DNA of 64,000 nt, taken from assembly GCF_000006565.2 (NCBI RefSeq), contig NC_031477.1, forward strand, positions 5,108,183 to 5,172,182. Direction: 5' to 3'. The notes beneath the pieces were generated by a model. It had not been told where the DNA came from. It ran no database searches and was given only the letters and a program-made list of their open reading frames with translations. The stretch is from Toxoplasma gondii ME49. Its lineage: Eukaryota; Apicomplexa; Conoidasida; Eucoccidiorida; Sarcocystidae. Positions 23,421 to 37,100 of the stretch are shown piece after piece. Each line of letters starts with the position of its first letter. Position 1 is the stretch's first letter. Both the position numbers and the translations under genes were made by a program.

Positions 23421-26400
23421 ATGGACAGCGAGATGCAGCACAGACTCGAGGCGCTTCGGAACAAGTTAGGTCGTCAGCGCGCAGCGGTGCCTCCTGTTCC
23501 ACCGGCTCTCTCGTCACTGAAAAAGCTTTCGGGTTCCCACGAGCTTCCTGACGCGGGCACCGTAGGGAAGGACACAGGCGGGGCTGCATGCGACACAGCA
23601 GATGCCATCGCCCCTCGTTCTTTTTCAGCTTCGTCTTCCTCCTCATCTGCTTCTTCTTCCTCACCTGCATCTTCTTCATCCGCGTCTTCTTCTTCCTCGG
23701 GTGCCGTGTCTTTGGTTTCGGGGGAGAGAGGTCGAGGAGAAACTTCTCTTGAAAAGGGAGTGGAGAAAGGGAGCGTGAACGGGATGGGGGAGAACAAGAC
23801 TTGCGAGTCTCTCTCAGGGCGTGGAGACCAGTCCGGAGGCGCCGGTTCAGCTTCTTCTGCCCTTGCTTCACCTCCGTCCGCGTCAACCCACTCTGGGGAT
23901 GCGAGCGTCCGTTCTCGTTTCGCTGGTATGTCTGGAATGACGAGTTCCGGACGGCGCATTGTCCTTCTTGAAGGGAGGAAGAAGAGCACTGCGACCCTCT
24001 TGACTGAGGGCCTGTCTCTCCCCGTGCGCTCGTCCTCTCGCCCTCGTGGGGACGCGGAAAAAGGCTCTTCTCCTTCTTCTTCTCCCTCCCGTGCCTCGTC
24101 TCCTCCCTCTTCTCCTCCCTCGTCTTCTCCTCCCTCGTCTTCTCCGCCTCCCTCTTCTCTTCCCTCGTCTTCTCCTCCTCCCTCTTCGTCTCCCCCCTCT
24201 TCTCTTCCCGCTTGTCCTCTTCCCTCATCTTCTGTGGGTTCCGACAAAGGGGGGGGCGATGCTGCTGGAGAGCACCCGGGCTCTACGTCTCGGCGGCGGG
24301 GAGCCGAGCTGCAGCAGTGGCACTCGCAATTGCGCGAGAGTGCAGAGAAGCAACTGGAGGATTTTCAGACCCGCGCTCCTTCACAGAAGGACGACGCAGC
24401 TGCACTCCTCTCCAGCTCGAGAGACAGCGGCGGCGAGGTGGAGACAGCGTCTGCGTGCGCTGGGGGCGAGGCAGACTCTGCGAGCGACGGCGGTGAGGAG
24501 CCGGAGCTGAAGAGGCGAGGGCGAGAAGACGCGACGGAGAGACAGACCGCGGAAGAAGACTCAAACCGGGTCGGCAAAAGTCCGCAGGGCCATTTCCACG
24601 CTCACCGTCCTCTGAAGAACGCGCATCTGCGCGACGCGTCCACTTCTGCGTCCCAGGAAGACACATCTAGCGGAACTGGTGCATCGGGCGCGGCTAGCCG
24701 GACTGGAAGTCGGGCAGCTAGCCGGGCGGCGAGAAGCCCCGAAGCCGACGCGAGTTCGAGACATGCGCACAGTCACGACGAGCGACACGGTGGGCGAAAC
24801 CACCGCGAGGCGCACGAAGATCGCATTCGACTCGGCGCCAAGGAGTCTTCGCGTGCTCCCCTCGCAGGCAGAGAGCGAGAAGAAGGGAAGGACGATAGAG
24901 AGAAAGGACGGGAGAAGGAGAGGGAGAAGACGCGCGAGGGTCAGTTGTTTTTGGAGAGAGAGAAGAAGAGAGACGGGGGGCGAGCGGAGGGGCACCGGCA
25001 CAGGTCCCCTAGGAGAGAGCGCTCAGAGGAAGAAGCTGAGAGAGAAGAACTGCCACCTGGAAACCTCGAGAGAAGAAGAGAGAAAAGCCGGAGTCGCGAG
25101 CGGAGGAGACACGAGACACCCAGTCGACACCGCCGCCCAGCGTCGGGCTCTGCCGAGGCGATCGCAAAGAGAGAGCCTTCGCGCGAAGAAGAAACGCGAG
25201 AGAAGCGACGAGAAGATGGGACTCGCAGAGAGCGAGAACGAGGGCGAAGCGGCCGCGAAAGAGACGAGCACGCCCAGGGGGATCCGTCTGCGCGACGGCG
25301 GAGCGCAGAGAGAAGAAGAGAACACACGAGCAAGCACGACCGCGATGGACACCGAAGAAGGAGAGACGATTCCGAGAGACACGAAGATGGCGCTCGCGCC
25401 TCCGGACCGGAAGAGGCGGACCGCGACGAGAAGGAGGCGGAAGGAAGCCGGCCAAAGGTCTGTGTGGGGAGAAGCGACGGACGGAGACAGGGGAGCGAGG
25501 AACGAAGACAGAGCAGATCAGTGAGTCCGATCACTTGCGAAAACAGTCCCGAGAGAGCCGAGCGCCAGAGGGGGCTGCGAGAGCGAGAGGGAGAGAAGCG
25601 CGGGTTGCGAGAGAGGGAGGAGACGCGCAAGGGTGTCAGAGCCCCAGGGACGGGCGTGGAGACGGAGAGCGAGAGAGACAGTCTGCGCACGACCCCACAG
25701 GGGAAGCGCGAAGCCGCAGAACAGCGGGAGGAAGGCGAAATCGTCGAGGACGAAGACTTCGAGACAAACCACGCAGAACCTACAGAGCAGTCTCAGGACG
25801 GAGACGCAAAGACGGACGAAGAAAACTCGAAAGAAAAAGAGGTTGGAGATGCAAGAGACAACAAGGAAGAGAACTGTCACAGAGAAAAGTCTGGCAAGGA
25901 AACGTCTGGAGAAGAGCACTTCGAAGAGAAGTCTGAGAAGGGTGAGGGCGAGGAAGAGAACGACGATCGAGAAGAACTGTTTACTCCGGAGCCGGGAGAG
26001 ACGGAGATGCTGTTGACGCCTGAGGACGGGAGTCTGGGCGAACGGTCGTTATATGGTCAGGCACGTGTGGAGGAGAGTGAAAAGCGTCGCGAAGGCCAAG
26101 AAAGAAGCGGAGTTCAGGAAGGAAGGACGCGAGGGGCGCTGGAGGCGGGGAGTCTCGGCATAGAGACGCGCGAGGAGGAGGGCGAGGAAGAACGTGTGGG
26201 GTCGGCGAGGCCTGAAGCAGAGGTCGGGGAGCAGCGGGAGCGAGACGACGACGAATGCACTCCAGACGAAGACGTGGACCCCGAAGAGCGAGAGGAAGAG
26301 GAAGAGCTGCAGAGACAATTGCAGCGCGTCGGCGCCAGCTGCAAATGCAAACGCAGCAGCAGCCTCATGTACGGATGCCGCAGAGTCGAGATCTTCAAAC

Positions 26401-29400
26401 GACTCAACAAAATCAGCGAGGGAACTTACGGAGCCGTCTTTCGAGCGATGAACCGAACCACAGGAGAGATCGTGGTAAGCGAGAAGCAGAGATAGCGAGA
26501 AGAGAAACCAGAGACGAGAAAGAAAAGAGAAGAGAGAAAGTAGGGACCAGAGAGATAGGACAGGGGAGACAGGGAGGAAAGAGGAGAGAACCAGCGAAGG
26601 GAGACTTACGTAGGGAAAACGTGCATAAGGAGAGAAGACGTATACAAGGAGAGCGCGGAGATAGGAGAAGGAATGGAGAGGGAGACGCGAGGGTGATGGA
26701 GATGGCGAGAGGTAAGGGAGAGACAGGGAGGTAGGGGAGAGAGAGGGAAGTAGGGGAGAGAAGGAAGAAACAGAATGAGGAAGACAGATGAACAGAGAGA
26801 CGGGAGAGAGGAAACGCGGTGGAAATAAGACGGAGGAATGGCAGGAAGAGGATGCGCGAGCCAAGGGAAAAGACCGATGTCGAATGAGAGAAGAGACTTG
26901 GGGGCATGTGGAAGAAGGACAGAAGGCAAAGGGGATGGGGGACGAAGTGGAGAGAGAGACGCTGCAGAGAAAGAGAAGGAGAAGAAAGGTAAGAGGAGAG
27001 AGGAGACGGGAAGGAGGGAGAATGAAAGAAGGAAGAGGCTCAGGGAGGAAATAGAGAAGAAACGAGCAGGTAGAAGACCGGACTAAGAAGAGGCCGAGGC
27101 GAGTTGAGCTTCTCGTCTGCGTGCCGATTTTGTTCAAGCACCCGTGACTTTTCTCCAACTTTTCCGACAGATGAAATGTTCCTCGATTTCTTTCGCGCAT
27201 GCGACTGCTTGTCTCAGGAAGTGTCTGCAAACGGAGACTGGCGCGAGCAGACTTTTTTTTTGTTTGAGTTTTTTCCTGCTACATGCCATTCTCGTGCGTT
27301 GCGCGTCGCCTTCGTTTCGTTAGCGTGTGTAGTTTCATGTCCGTACACTTGTGCAGCCTCTGCTTTCCTCGACTATGCTGATCGGCGATCACTAGCGACT
27401 GTCGCTTTCCGAACACTGCAGCTGATGTTCGGAACTACAAGAGATGAGACTCTCCCGTGGCAACAGACGCTTTCTGGGCCACTGTTTTCTGCTTTCTCAG
27501 GCTCTGAAACAAATAAAATACCACAACAAGCTGTGGAGCGAGGGGTTTCCTGTCACCAGTTTGAGAGAAATTTCCATCATGCTCGAGCTGCAGCACCCTA
27601 ACGTGCTCGACGTCCAGGAGGTCGTCGTCGGCACCGGCCAGCACCAGGTCTTCATGGTACGAGAAAACGAAAAACAGAGAAGAACCGAAAGAAAGGGCAA
27701 GAGGAATCCTGCGCGATGTGGTGGAGAGAGGCACACAAAACCACTCAGAGCTCCGCCCTCGGCAACCGGGTCGCGTTTGCTGTAGACACGCACAGGGTCC
27801 GAGTCTGTGTTTGTTCTTCGTTCGACTTTCTCTCCTTTGTTCGACGTTGTTTTGCCCCCTCCGTGTCCTCCCTCCCTTGTTCCCTCTCTCTGTCGTTCTG
27901 CCCCCCGTGGTCTTCCTGTTCTCTGTTTCTTCTGCTTTGTCGCTTTCCCCTCTCTGCATTCTCTCTGTACGTTATGTGGGTGGAGGTTCTTGGAAAGGGT
28001 GACCTGCTCGCTGTCGAGTGTATGCGCAGGTCATGGAGTATATCGAACACGAAGTAAAGACGCTGCTGGACGAGAAACCAGAGTTTTCGACCGCCGAGAG
28101 GAAGTGCCTTCTCTACCAGGTGAGTCGGCGTGAGGGTCTCCGAAGTATTTCGCTTCTCTCTTCTCTCTCGAGGTGTTCTCCTCCACCTCTGCGAGAAAAA
28201 CTGATCGGATGTCGGGTGACCAGAACCGTCGTATTCCTTGATCTAAGAATCTCAAGGGATCAGCCGACCATATCGTGACTGAAGTGTATACCAGGACACA
28301 GAGACTCCTCGAAAAAGGTTGTGTGTGTAATCTGCGGTTTCCTCTTGATCCCGCGTGGCGTGTCAAGCACTTAAAAACAAACACAATTCGTTTTTGCTTT
28401 GTGCTTTTCAGAGTCGCCAGCGAGTTCATCTTCTACGCTTTGTTCGTCTGCATCTTTTCTCCTGTTTGTTTTACCTTTTTTGATGCCGCGTAGCCCAGAC
28501 CGCCTCCTTCCTTGACGTACTTTTGTTTTTGCCGTTCTCTGTGTTGTATGTCCTCGTGCACCCTTCCGCCTTGGTGCCTCGCCTCCTCCCTGTCACTTTG
28601 TTTCCGCTTGTCTCTCTTGTCTGCTCCTCTCTTATCTCTTTTCGTCTGCTCTCCTTTTTCGCTCCTTCTCTTTTTCCTCTCTTCCTCCGTTTTCGTCTCT
28701 CTTCATTTGTCTGTTTCTTTTTGTCTTGAAACCGTCTGCAGCTGCTCGAGGCCTTGGCGTACATGCATGCAAATTTCGTCTTTCATCGGGATCTGAAGCC
28801 CAGCAACTTGCTGTACTCGAATCGAGGGGTACGTCTCTGGTGGCGCGGCGCCGGTCTCTCTTCTTCCCCACTAGTTCTTCTCTGTTCTCTCTATTCTCTG
28901 TCGTTCCTCTCGGTTTTTTGTCCATTCTCTCTGTTTTCTGTCGATTCTCTCTATTTTCTGTATATCCTCTTTCGCCTTTCTTTCCGCTTTCGCTGTTTCT
29001 GAGCTTTTGTCGCCGACTCGCTCCGCTCATTCGGTGCTCTTTCTTCACTGCAGCAAGCATTCTTTCCTATTTTCCATTTCGTTTTCGAATCATTTAGTGT
29101 CTTTCTCCCTTTCTTCGGTTCTCTGTCCTTTCTTTGTTTCCTTTCTCGGCTTCCCGTTCTGCTTCTCCTCTTCTGTCCTTCTCAGTCCTGAGTCTTGCTC
29201 GTTTCTGCCCCCGTCCACTGTCTTTCTTCTCTCTGTTTCCTGTCTTTGTTCTCTTCTTTGTCTCCATCTGCCCTCCTTTTCTGCTTCTCTTCTGCTTCGA
29301 CGCACTGAAGTTTCTGTCGCCTGTCGCCTCTCTCCCAATTGACCGTCTCTGCGGGTGTTGGACAGCCTGTGTGTATTTTTCGTGCATGCACCGCCCTTTT

Positions 29401-32400
29401 CTGCGGGCCGTTGTTGCGTCCGCGGCAGGTGCTCAAGGTCGCGGACTTTGGAATGGCGAGGAAGTTCGGATTTCCCCTTCACAATCGTGTCTTCACAAAG
29501 AATGTCGTCACCCTGTGGTACCGCCCGCCAGAGATTCTCCTCGGCGAAGGCACCTACGACGCCGCCTGCGACGTTTGGGCTGTCGGTGAGTCAGAAGAAG
29601 TGAAAAGGAGAGACGAAGAGACACGAACCAAACACATCGGAGAGACAGCAGGAGACGAAACCGGAGACCGGGGAAGTGAGGAGGGCAAGGTGGAGCTGAA
29701 GGGAGGCAGGGAGTGGCGAACGAATAGACAGACCGAGGAGAAGCGGGGCAAGCATCCTCGAGACCATCGGCGCCGGACAACTCGTGTGTTTTGCCTGTTA
29801 CTTCGCTGCCAGCAAAGATTGGTCTGACGCGTTGTGGTGCGACATATGAGAGACACCGGGTGCGTGTGCTCCAGAGGACAGGTTCTGTTTTTCTGCTTCC
29901 TGCGAACGAGCAATCTGAAGCCGACAGTCAGAAAGAGCTCACATCTCTATCTAGTGTAGGAACGTGTAGCGGTGGATGAGGAGATCGAGACAGACCCAGA
30001 CACATACTTGCTTTCGGCACGGAGTGAGAAAAACACACAAAGACAGCCCTCGTCTCACGCCGCGCAGCAACTCCTCTCTTTCCCCATGTCTCTCTCCTGG
30101 CTCCTTCGCTCGTTGAAAATTTCCCGCGCCGCTGCTTGCCGAGGTTTTCGTGTACATTTGCGGATCTAGTGGGTCCCGCACCTACAACACCATATACATA
30201 TATATATATATATATAGGTATTCGTGTCTGTGTCTGTATATATATATATATATATGTACGTAAAAGTATTTACGTATTCTTGTGTAAGTAAGTACTCATG
30301 CTTGTGTGTCGCTTTTGATTTGTACATGTGCAAGGAGTGCGACTGGTGTGTCTGCGTGGTGTGCTCGCTGTTTGTTTTTCGGCTGGCGTTTGAGGAGAAG
30401 CGGAGAGCCTGCGTGTTGGCGTGCAGGTGCGATTTTCGGCGAGTTTTTGCGAAAGAAGCCTCTGTTTGCAGGACACGGAGAACTGGACACTCTGAACAAA
30501 ATTTTCAAGCTCTGCGGTGAGTGAGGGAAATCCGCGGTCAGAGGAGCGTCGGGGAACCCCGCGCCAGCGCCTCTCTGCTTTCAGAGGCGATGTTCGTCCG
30601 CCGTCAAAAATCAAAGGGAGCAAGTACAGCGGTGGGCGTCCCCAGCAGCCAAGGACCACTGTGGAGACACAGAACGCGAAGAATACTGCGGCGAAATGGC
30701 TCGCGTTCTCAGGATCGAACTTCCTTTGCTCCGTGTCTTTGCTCGCTTCTCTGTCTCTGCGGCTCTCCGCACCTAGTTGTCCCCAAACCCATCCGCGTGA
30801 TGAATCCGTACTCTTTAGCGTCTCTATATAGATCTATCGTTCCTCTCGATATGCAGTTGCGCGTGCACACACACACGCATGTGTACGTATCTATTTGTGT
30901 GAAACTACGGATGTGATGAAGCGAGGTCGTCGGTCGACTTCTTCACCTTTCTCACGGTCTGCCTTCTGGATGCATTGGATCACTTTTTTTTCGGTTTGAT
31001 CTGGAAAAGACTGAGGGAACCGATGTTCCTAAACAAGGTGCTTTGACGCTGACTGTCCTTCGTTCTGTCTTTTTCTCCCTCTCGGTCTCTCTCTTTGTAT
31101 CTCTGTCTCCTTTTCTGCGCTTTTTGCGTACGGATGCATGCGCGGGCCTCCGGAGGCCCGCACATGTACAACGGCTGTCGTCACTTGGGCGTGTGGCTAC
31201 ATCGCCAGGTGATGCGAAGTTTTTCACTTTCAACTTTGGTCTCCTTCGCTTCGCTCTGCAGGCACTCCGACGGATTCGTCTTGGCCGGAATTCCATTCGC
31301 TGCCACACATCAAAAACAAAAAGTTTTTCAACTCTCCTCCTCAGTGCCAGCCTTCGTGGCGAGAGGTGTTCCCGCCCCCCTCAAAGCATCTCGCTATGGG
31401 GGTACGTCAGACGAAAGCAGCTTCCTCGACTCTCTCGCCTCCGTGTATATCGCAAAACTGTGTCGCGTCGGCTCTCTCTCTAACCTGGCAAGGCCTTTAA
31501 CTCTCTTCTTTGCGCTCTAAATGCAGCGTGTTTCCGGTTCACATCTCCGTCCAAGAGACGCGAGGTTTCGGCTTCTCTTTTGGTGTTTTTAAGGAAAACC
31601 AGAGGTTCCGGTTAGTTGAGCTGTTTCAACGAAACCGCCCGTCTGCATTTCTCCTGTTTAGGAACTTTTCGAGTTGTTCTCGCTGGAGGCTCAAGGGGAG
31701 ACATTTCTGGGTGAACGGCAAAGAGGTCGACACTCGGGGACTCACTGATTGGACAGCAGACGTCTTTGTCTCTGCGGCGCCCTTCTCTCTGTGCGACGTA
31801 CTCTCTCCCTTCTCTTCTTCCGTGAAACACTTGAGTATCCATGTACGACTTGCTGTCTCTCCTTTGTTTTTCCCTTGCGTTCTGATTTTTCCTCGGTGCT
31901 CCGCAGGGGTGTTTCTCAAACATCGTGGTCTGCCGTCAAAGCCTGCAGACGTCTCGAGACGAATCGGATGTGTGCCGCGGTTTGTCTGTGCCGCAGACAC
32001 TCCAGCGTCTATGCAGATGCCCACCTTCGCGCTGGCGGAGTGTGGACGTTCTCCGTTTCTGCTTTTCAGGAACTGTTTGCTCGATTCAACTTCTGCGGTT
32101 TCTTCTCTCTTCTGGTTTCTTTGTTCTCCTCAGAGCAGTGGCGTCCTGACAGACCTCGGCCTGGATCTTCTGCAGAAACTCCTCGAGCTCAACCCTGCGA
32201 AGCGAATCACGGCTGCGGAGGCTCTCCAGCACGAGTATTTCCAGGTGAGCAAACGTCGAGCGAGACACAACGCGGAACGAAACGGAGTGGACAACTCACG
32301 CAACAGGGGAAGAAATCCCAACTGAAAACAACGTGTCAACAGTGCATGTCGCAGTGTGCATGCAACATCGTGGTCGCGTCGCTCGTGAGGTCGAGACGGA

Positions 32401-34119
32401 GTTTGCATCCCCGTTGGGATGTCGACGTGGAGTTACCCCGGAAGCTGGTCCTCTTCGAAGCGAACATTCATCGATCTGCTCGGCGGTGCCGAACTTGACT
32501 TTGGTCTACATATTTCCTCGTGTGACCGTATGTCGATAGTTATGTAATGACGTATCCTCAAAGGTATTCTTGTAGAAATTACAAATGCGTTTGACAAGGT
32601 GTCCGTGCCTTGGGTCTCGAATGCGAGAGGCGCGCGCAGAGAACAAGCCCCACAAAAGGAGCGGAAAGGCATGTCAAGTTGTTTGCACACGTACGCAAAA
32701 CCGCATGCGCGTGCCGATATGAAGTTGTGGAACGAGAGATCAGGAGGCTTCCTTGTTGAGTGTTGCGTGGGCGAGATGAGATCACAAAATGTTCTTGCGA
32801 CTTGTTGATTTTTCTTTTAGGAAAAACCGCGGCCGCAGTTGAAGGAACTCATGCCCACTTTCCCCGACACCAACAGCCAAGGTACGTCTCTGCGGCTCGA
32901 GCAAAACAATTCCTTTCTCTGGGCGGCTCTGCTCTCGAAGCTTGCATGTCCTGTTGTCGCCTCCAGGAAAAATTTATATGCATATATATATATATATATA
33001 AATATATGTGTATGTATATTTGTTTATATGTGCGTTTATACATGCATGTGTATGCGGTTATGAGTATAGTTGTTGTTGAACATGCAAGAGAGTATCCGTG
33101 GGCGTCGAGGCCTGCACCTTGATTTCCCTGTGTCTCTTAACGTGGATACACCTACATGTATCTTTATATCTGTACTCTTAGATTTTGATTTTGAATGCAT
33201 TTCAAAAGCACTACTTCACGCGTATAAATATATATTGTTCAATGGTTCAATCGAACCATTACCGAATTCACGATTTTATTTGTGTATTTATAAAAGATGC
33301 AGATGTCAATATATGATTCAGGAAGTAATTTGCTTTGTGCAAACACTGGAGAGTTTATTCCAAATTCATTTCGTTTCTCTGCCGAACTATACCGATGTTC
33401 AGCGTGTGTGTGGGCGCAAGTTTATGTGTGTGCGCGTTTTACTCGCGCGTGCATTGAACCACTCGCTTCGGACGAACTGTGTTCTTTTAGCGCGTCGCAA
33501 ACGCCGACGGCTCGGCAGCGGGAACAATTTCGACGAACAGAAACGTAAGAAAGAACCTATTTCGATTTTCGAGAAAGCTGCACGGACTGTCTGGTCTGCA
33601 TGCATATGAGATTCTCAGTTAAACTGCAGAATTTACGGCAACATATCGGAGGTGGGGAAATACGTGTATTTCGGTTTTTGCAAACAACGAAGACGGAATG
33701 AGACTTCAACTCACACTCTGAACAGAGAGTCGCGCGCAGCTTGCTGAATGCCCCGGATGCCGTTTTTCTGTTCTGATGCGCATGCAAGATGTTTTCTCTG
33801 CGGGAAGACACTTGCAATATGTACGAGGGCTCCGAGCGTATCACTAGAAGACAGACTGGAAAGTTGCAAAGGGTGACTCAACAAGTAACGCGTAATGGAA
33901 ATGCCAAATGTCCAGTATCCCTGCCTGGACTGGGAACAGTTGGTGTTTGCGTGGAGAGTGTGTTTCAAAGCGAGGGCGTTCGTCTGCTTTTCGTCTGCAG
34001 ATCAAGACTCCTTCCGCTTCGGCGCTCGCGTGGATGCTGAGCAGTTTCTTTCTGCTCTCGCTGACCAGACGAAGGAGAAGAAGAAAGACAAGAAGTCGGG
34101 CGTCCGGGGAAAGAGATGA
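23421..34119 (+). CDS. CDK11: CDK11/PITSLRE-type cyclin-dependent kinase
   Basis: Eleven exons: 23421-26474, 27501-27656, 28030-28119, 28742-28828, 29429-29585, 30427-30516, 31262-31401, 32134-32244, 32821-32881, 33491-33544 and 34001-34119. All are in phase, giving 1,372 residues. The N-terminal 980 residues hold Ser/Pro-rich runs, then a long Arg/Glu/Ser-rich region and acidic stretches. The kinase domain follows: [10 protein letters not shown] with Thr1002/Tyr1003 (inhibitory-site equivalents), Lys1021, PVTSLREI (the PITSLRE helix), HRDLKPSN (Asp1117), DFG at 1135-1137, Thr1152 in the T-loop and LWYRPPE. All catalytic residues are present. The tail after the kinase fold is basic and ends [12 protein letters not shown]11 partners with L-type cyclins and acts in pre-mRNA splicing. 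The T. gondii relative is, as I recall, named Crk1 and linked to daughter-bud assembly. The ATG context (A at -3, G at +4) is good. Identity is near certain. Confidence 0.95.
26480..27090 (+). repeat. Polypurine (GA-rich) tract in intron 1 of the CDK11-type gene
   Basis: About 600 bases of plus-strand sequence are overwhelmingly A and G, with GAGAGAGA and GGAAGAGG runs. They sit directly after the donor at 26474, and the intron turns pyrimidine-rich before the acceptor at 27500. The tract could adopt triplex or slipped structures, but no function is established. Confidence 0.6.
30198..30255. repeat. Paired (TA)n microsatellites in intron 5 of the CDK11-type gene
   Basis: Two TA runs (about 30198-30216 and 30235-30255) are separated by a GT-rich linker. 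They are intronic and probably polymorphic. Confidence 0.7.
32982..33060. repeat. (TA)n and degenerate TATG repeat in intron 9 of the CDK11-type gene
   Basis: A pure TA run (32982-33001) is followed by TATGTGTATG-like degenerate repeats with CATGCATG. Further on, at about 33241-33260, an eight-base inverted repeat (AATGGTTC / GAACCATT) has a four-base loop. Confidence 0.6.
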
Positions 34120-37100
34120 ATTTCCAGCTAACTCTGGAGGACAAAGAAGTAACCAGCTTTACCTCCGACGCAGGACCTGATACGGATGCATGCACCAGGG
34201 AGGTTCAAGTCACCAGGGATACTGCCGAGCCAGCTGCCGTCTCTGGTTTTCCAGATACGCTCAAGGACCAAAGAAGGACTCTCCGAGAGCGCGGCAGAAT
34301 GCCGATTTCCGATTTGTCATCGTGCCCAGGTGCGTGCTTTTATCACCTCGCTGATGCATGCACAAGCACGCGCATGCGAGACCCCCGCTGAGGAGGCTTC
34401 GCCGGTTTGGTTTGCTCTGCGCGTGCAGCTATATTTATTTATTTTCGGGTGTGCATGCAGATGGAGTTGCGTGCACAGTCTCTAGCATCGGTTGTGGACG
34501 TGGTGTTTCAGTGGTTTTCTGAGATCGGGAGACAGGCGTTTTCGCGAACCCTCAGGTTTACAGATTGTTCCGTTCCACGCAGGAGCAAGTACCGTTACAT
34601 TCGGTGATGTTGTTTGTCTGAAGCGGCGGAGTCGTCTGCGCCTTCTGAGACGGCTCTATTCTGTTTGTGCACTGTCTTTTTTCTGACCTTTGGACCACTG
34701 AGCCCCGAAAGTCGACAAACGGACAGAGGGGAAATTCTGGCGACGCTGACGAGATTAGTATCACGCGAACCACACACAAGTTCTTTCTATTTGTTTACCT
34801 CCCCGCGTACTTAGGATCAGAGAAGAAGAGTCCACTATCGGCGCTACGAAATAGGAGGTCGCGTTAGCTGGTATGAAAACGACTTCCGAACCACAAACGT
34901 TGAGTGGTACAAAGAAGTTATAAATGCCGTCGATCTCGCGCGAAGTCTGCTCCTCCTCGTTGGACTGGCCCTGCAGAACTCAACAAGGCAGTCAAAACAC
35001 AGAGTCGAGAACACACATCCGGTTGCCCAGTACACACAACACAAAGAAAAAGTGCACTCTCTCTACGGCTTTTTCTTCCCCTCGTAGAGAAGGAAAAAAA
35101 ACTCATGAGTTCCCCTCACATTCATATATATATATATATATGTACATGCAAATGCCTATACACGAACGTTTTTCAAGAAACGAGGAGGCGGCGTCAGGTT
35201 CGAAGGTCCATTTATCTGCGTCGACGATGTTGGACTTGGTCCCGGTCTATTTTTAATTACTGATTTGCACCTTAGTCATCTTAATGAAGTTGTCGGCGCC
35301 TAGGCCTCTTTGGTGGAGATCTGGTTGAGACGAAGGGTCTTTGTGAGTGGTTATTGGGAGATCTTGTTGCCAAGTTAAACGCTCTCGGAGCCCGTATCAG
35401 ACCCGAGTTCCCAAAGTGAACCAGAGCCGACAGCTCTCAAAATGCCATGTTTCCAGGAAAGTTTCTCCGCAGCTGCGACTGTGTGACCTCGTCAGTAGAA
35501 GCGCATGTCTATATGAGGGACCAGTTGTGTCGCAACGTGGTTGCTGGATAACGGGAGTTACATCGCTCGGATGCTGCCATTCCAAGATCTAACTCGATCT
35601 CTTCCCTTGTTATTCTAGAGTGACTGCCCGAGAATCGCGGTCCTTTCAACGTCACAGGTATCTGTTCCTATCGTGCCTGAATGACAGGTCTAGCACATTG
35701 TGCAGGGTTAAGAGTAATTCAACCCGCGCTCCGTTCTGAGAGCCATCGATCTGCTTTCTTCAAACTAAAGCACTGCTGACCACTTGCACACCTCCGCGCA
35801 GGTGCTGGCTGTTTTGTATGTGCGTAGGAGCACCTAGAGCACGCGGGCAGACTTGCGTTCCCTCGTGCTCTGACCTTTTCTGAGATGCTGGTGAGAACAT
35901 ACGCAGATCATCTAGTTTTATCGTTCTCGAAACGAACCTGGCGATGCCTGAACGCTGTGTAAAGGGTGCTGCAGCGCTAAATTCGGAATTGGTTCGGCTT
36001 GAACATTCTCTCCATCTTGATGGTTCTAAGTCCTGCGGACCTTCGAGAACTCATGCTCCTGCCTCTATCTTAGTACTATGCGATTCCGCTTTCTCAGAGT
36101 ATCTGTTCCTAATTCGCGAGCAGTCTGAGCTTGACGATGAACCCTCCATTAAGGACATAATGGCTGTTAGACCTGAGGCCAGCAGACCAGAGAGTTGGCA
36201 GTTGGCGTTTTCGGGTCGCCGTTGGCACGCACAAGGCCAGGTGTTTCTCAAGCTACACTCAACATAATTGTGTGTCTGATCGATTTGCTTGGAGGTCCGT
36301 TGTTTATCTAAAGAATGGCGAAGAAGGCGCAGCACAATGTACAGCAAACGTACAAAAATTGGTTGTCTTTAAAGTTATGCAAGGAAGGATCCCGGATGCC
36401 CTTGATTGTCTTCGTCATAGTGCTGCATTGCGTTCAGGTTCTATGGACACATCCACCTTTACTTCCTTGTCTTCTCTGCCTTCAAAACACAGGGAACTCT
36501 GAGCTGGTACGCAGTCTCAGCTACGCTAGGCTTCCTGTTTACTCTGCTATACCGCAGCTTAACCGTGGCTTTCCTGTTTCGTAACCTAGTCCGTTTGGGC
36601 TTGGCGTTTCAGAAGACGTGATAGGTGGAAAGCTGCTGACACACAAAGTCCTTGGTGAAATGCTCTCACATTCGGTCCCTGCGCTGGCTCGCATGCATCG
36701 AGAAACGCAAAAAAAGAGGCATTTCAGGTCCGATAATCCCGCGTGCGCGACATGCGGGAATGTGTGCCGCGCACAGCTATTCGCGACTGCCCGCCAACAA
36801 GCTCGCAACCGACGCGTTTTTCGTCGATTTTCACAGTGGAACGCTGCGTTTTTCGCGTCCGCATAGTTTGGTATTTCGCAAGGGCCGTGTGTAGAAATGC
36901 TGTCGAATTTCCAATAACGAATGTGCGAGTCTCGCGGGTTTGCTTGTGCTCCTAGTCCTCGTGTCTCCAGCGCGTTTGCCTGCTGGACGTGCAGGCTGGA
37001 AAAGTGCCTCAGCGCGGCTGCCGTTCTCTTTGTTTTTCTCTGCAGCCGGCGATTACGAAGCGCACTCTCGCTTCTCACTTTGTTTGCCCCGGGATGCGTG

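Noticed and set aside
26049..27230. Minus-strand frame of 393 codons over the end of kinase exon 1 and intron 1
   Set aside because: It reads the complement of the polypurine tract, so it is almost all Ser, Leu, Pro and Phe. Composition alone keeps it open.
33545..33609. Stop at 33609 as the only end of the CDK11-type protein
   Set aside because: A GTAAGA donor at 33545 joins in phase to an exon at 34001 with a more protein-like tail, so I kept that as the main model and reported the other as a possible isoform.
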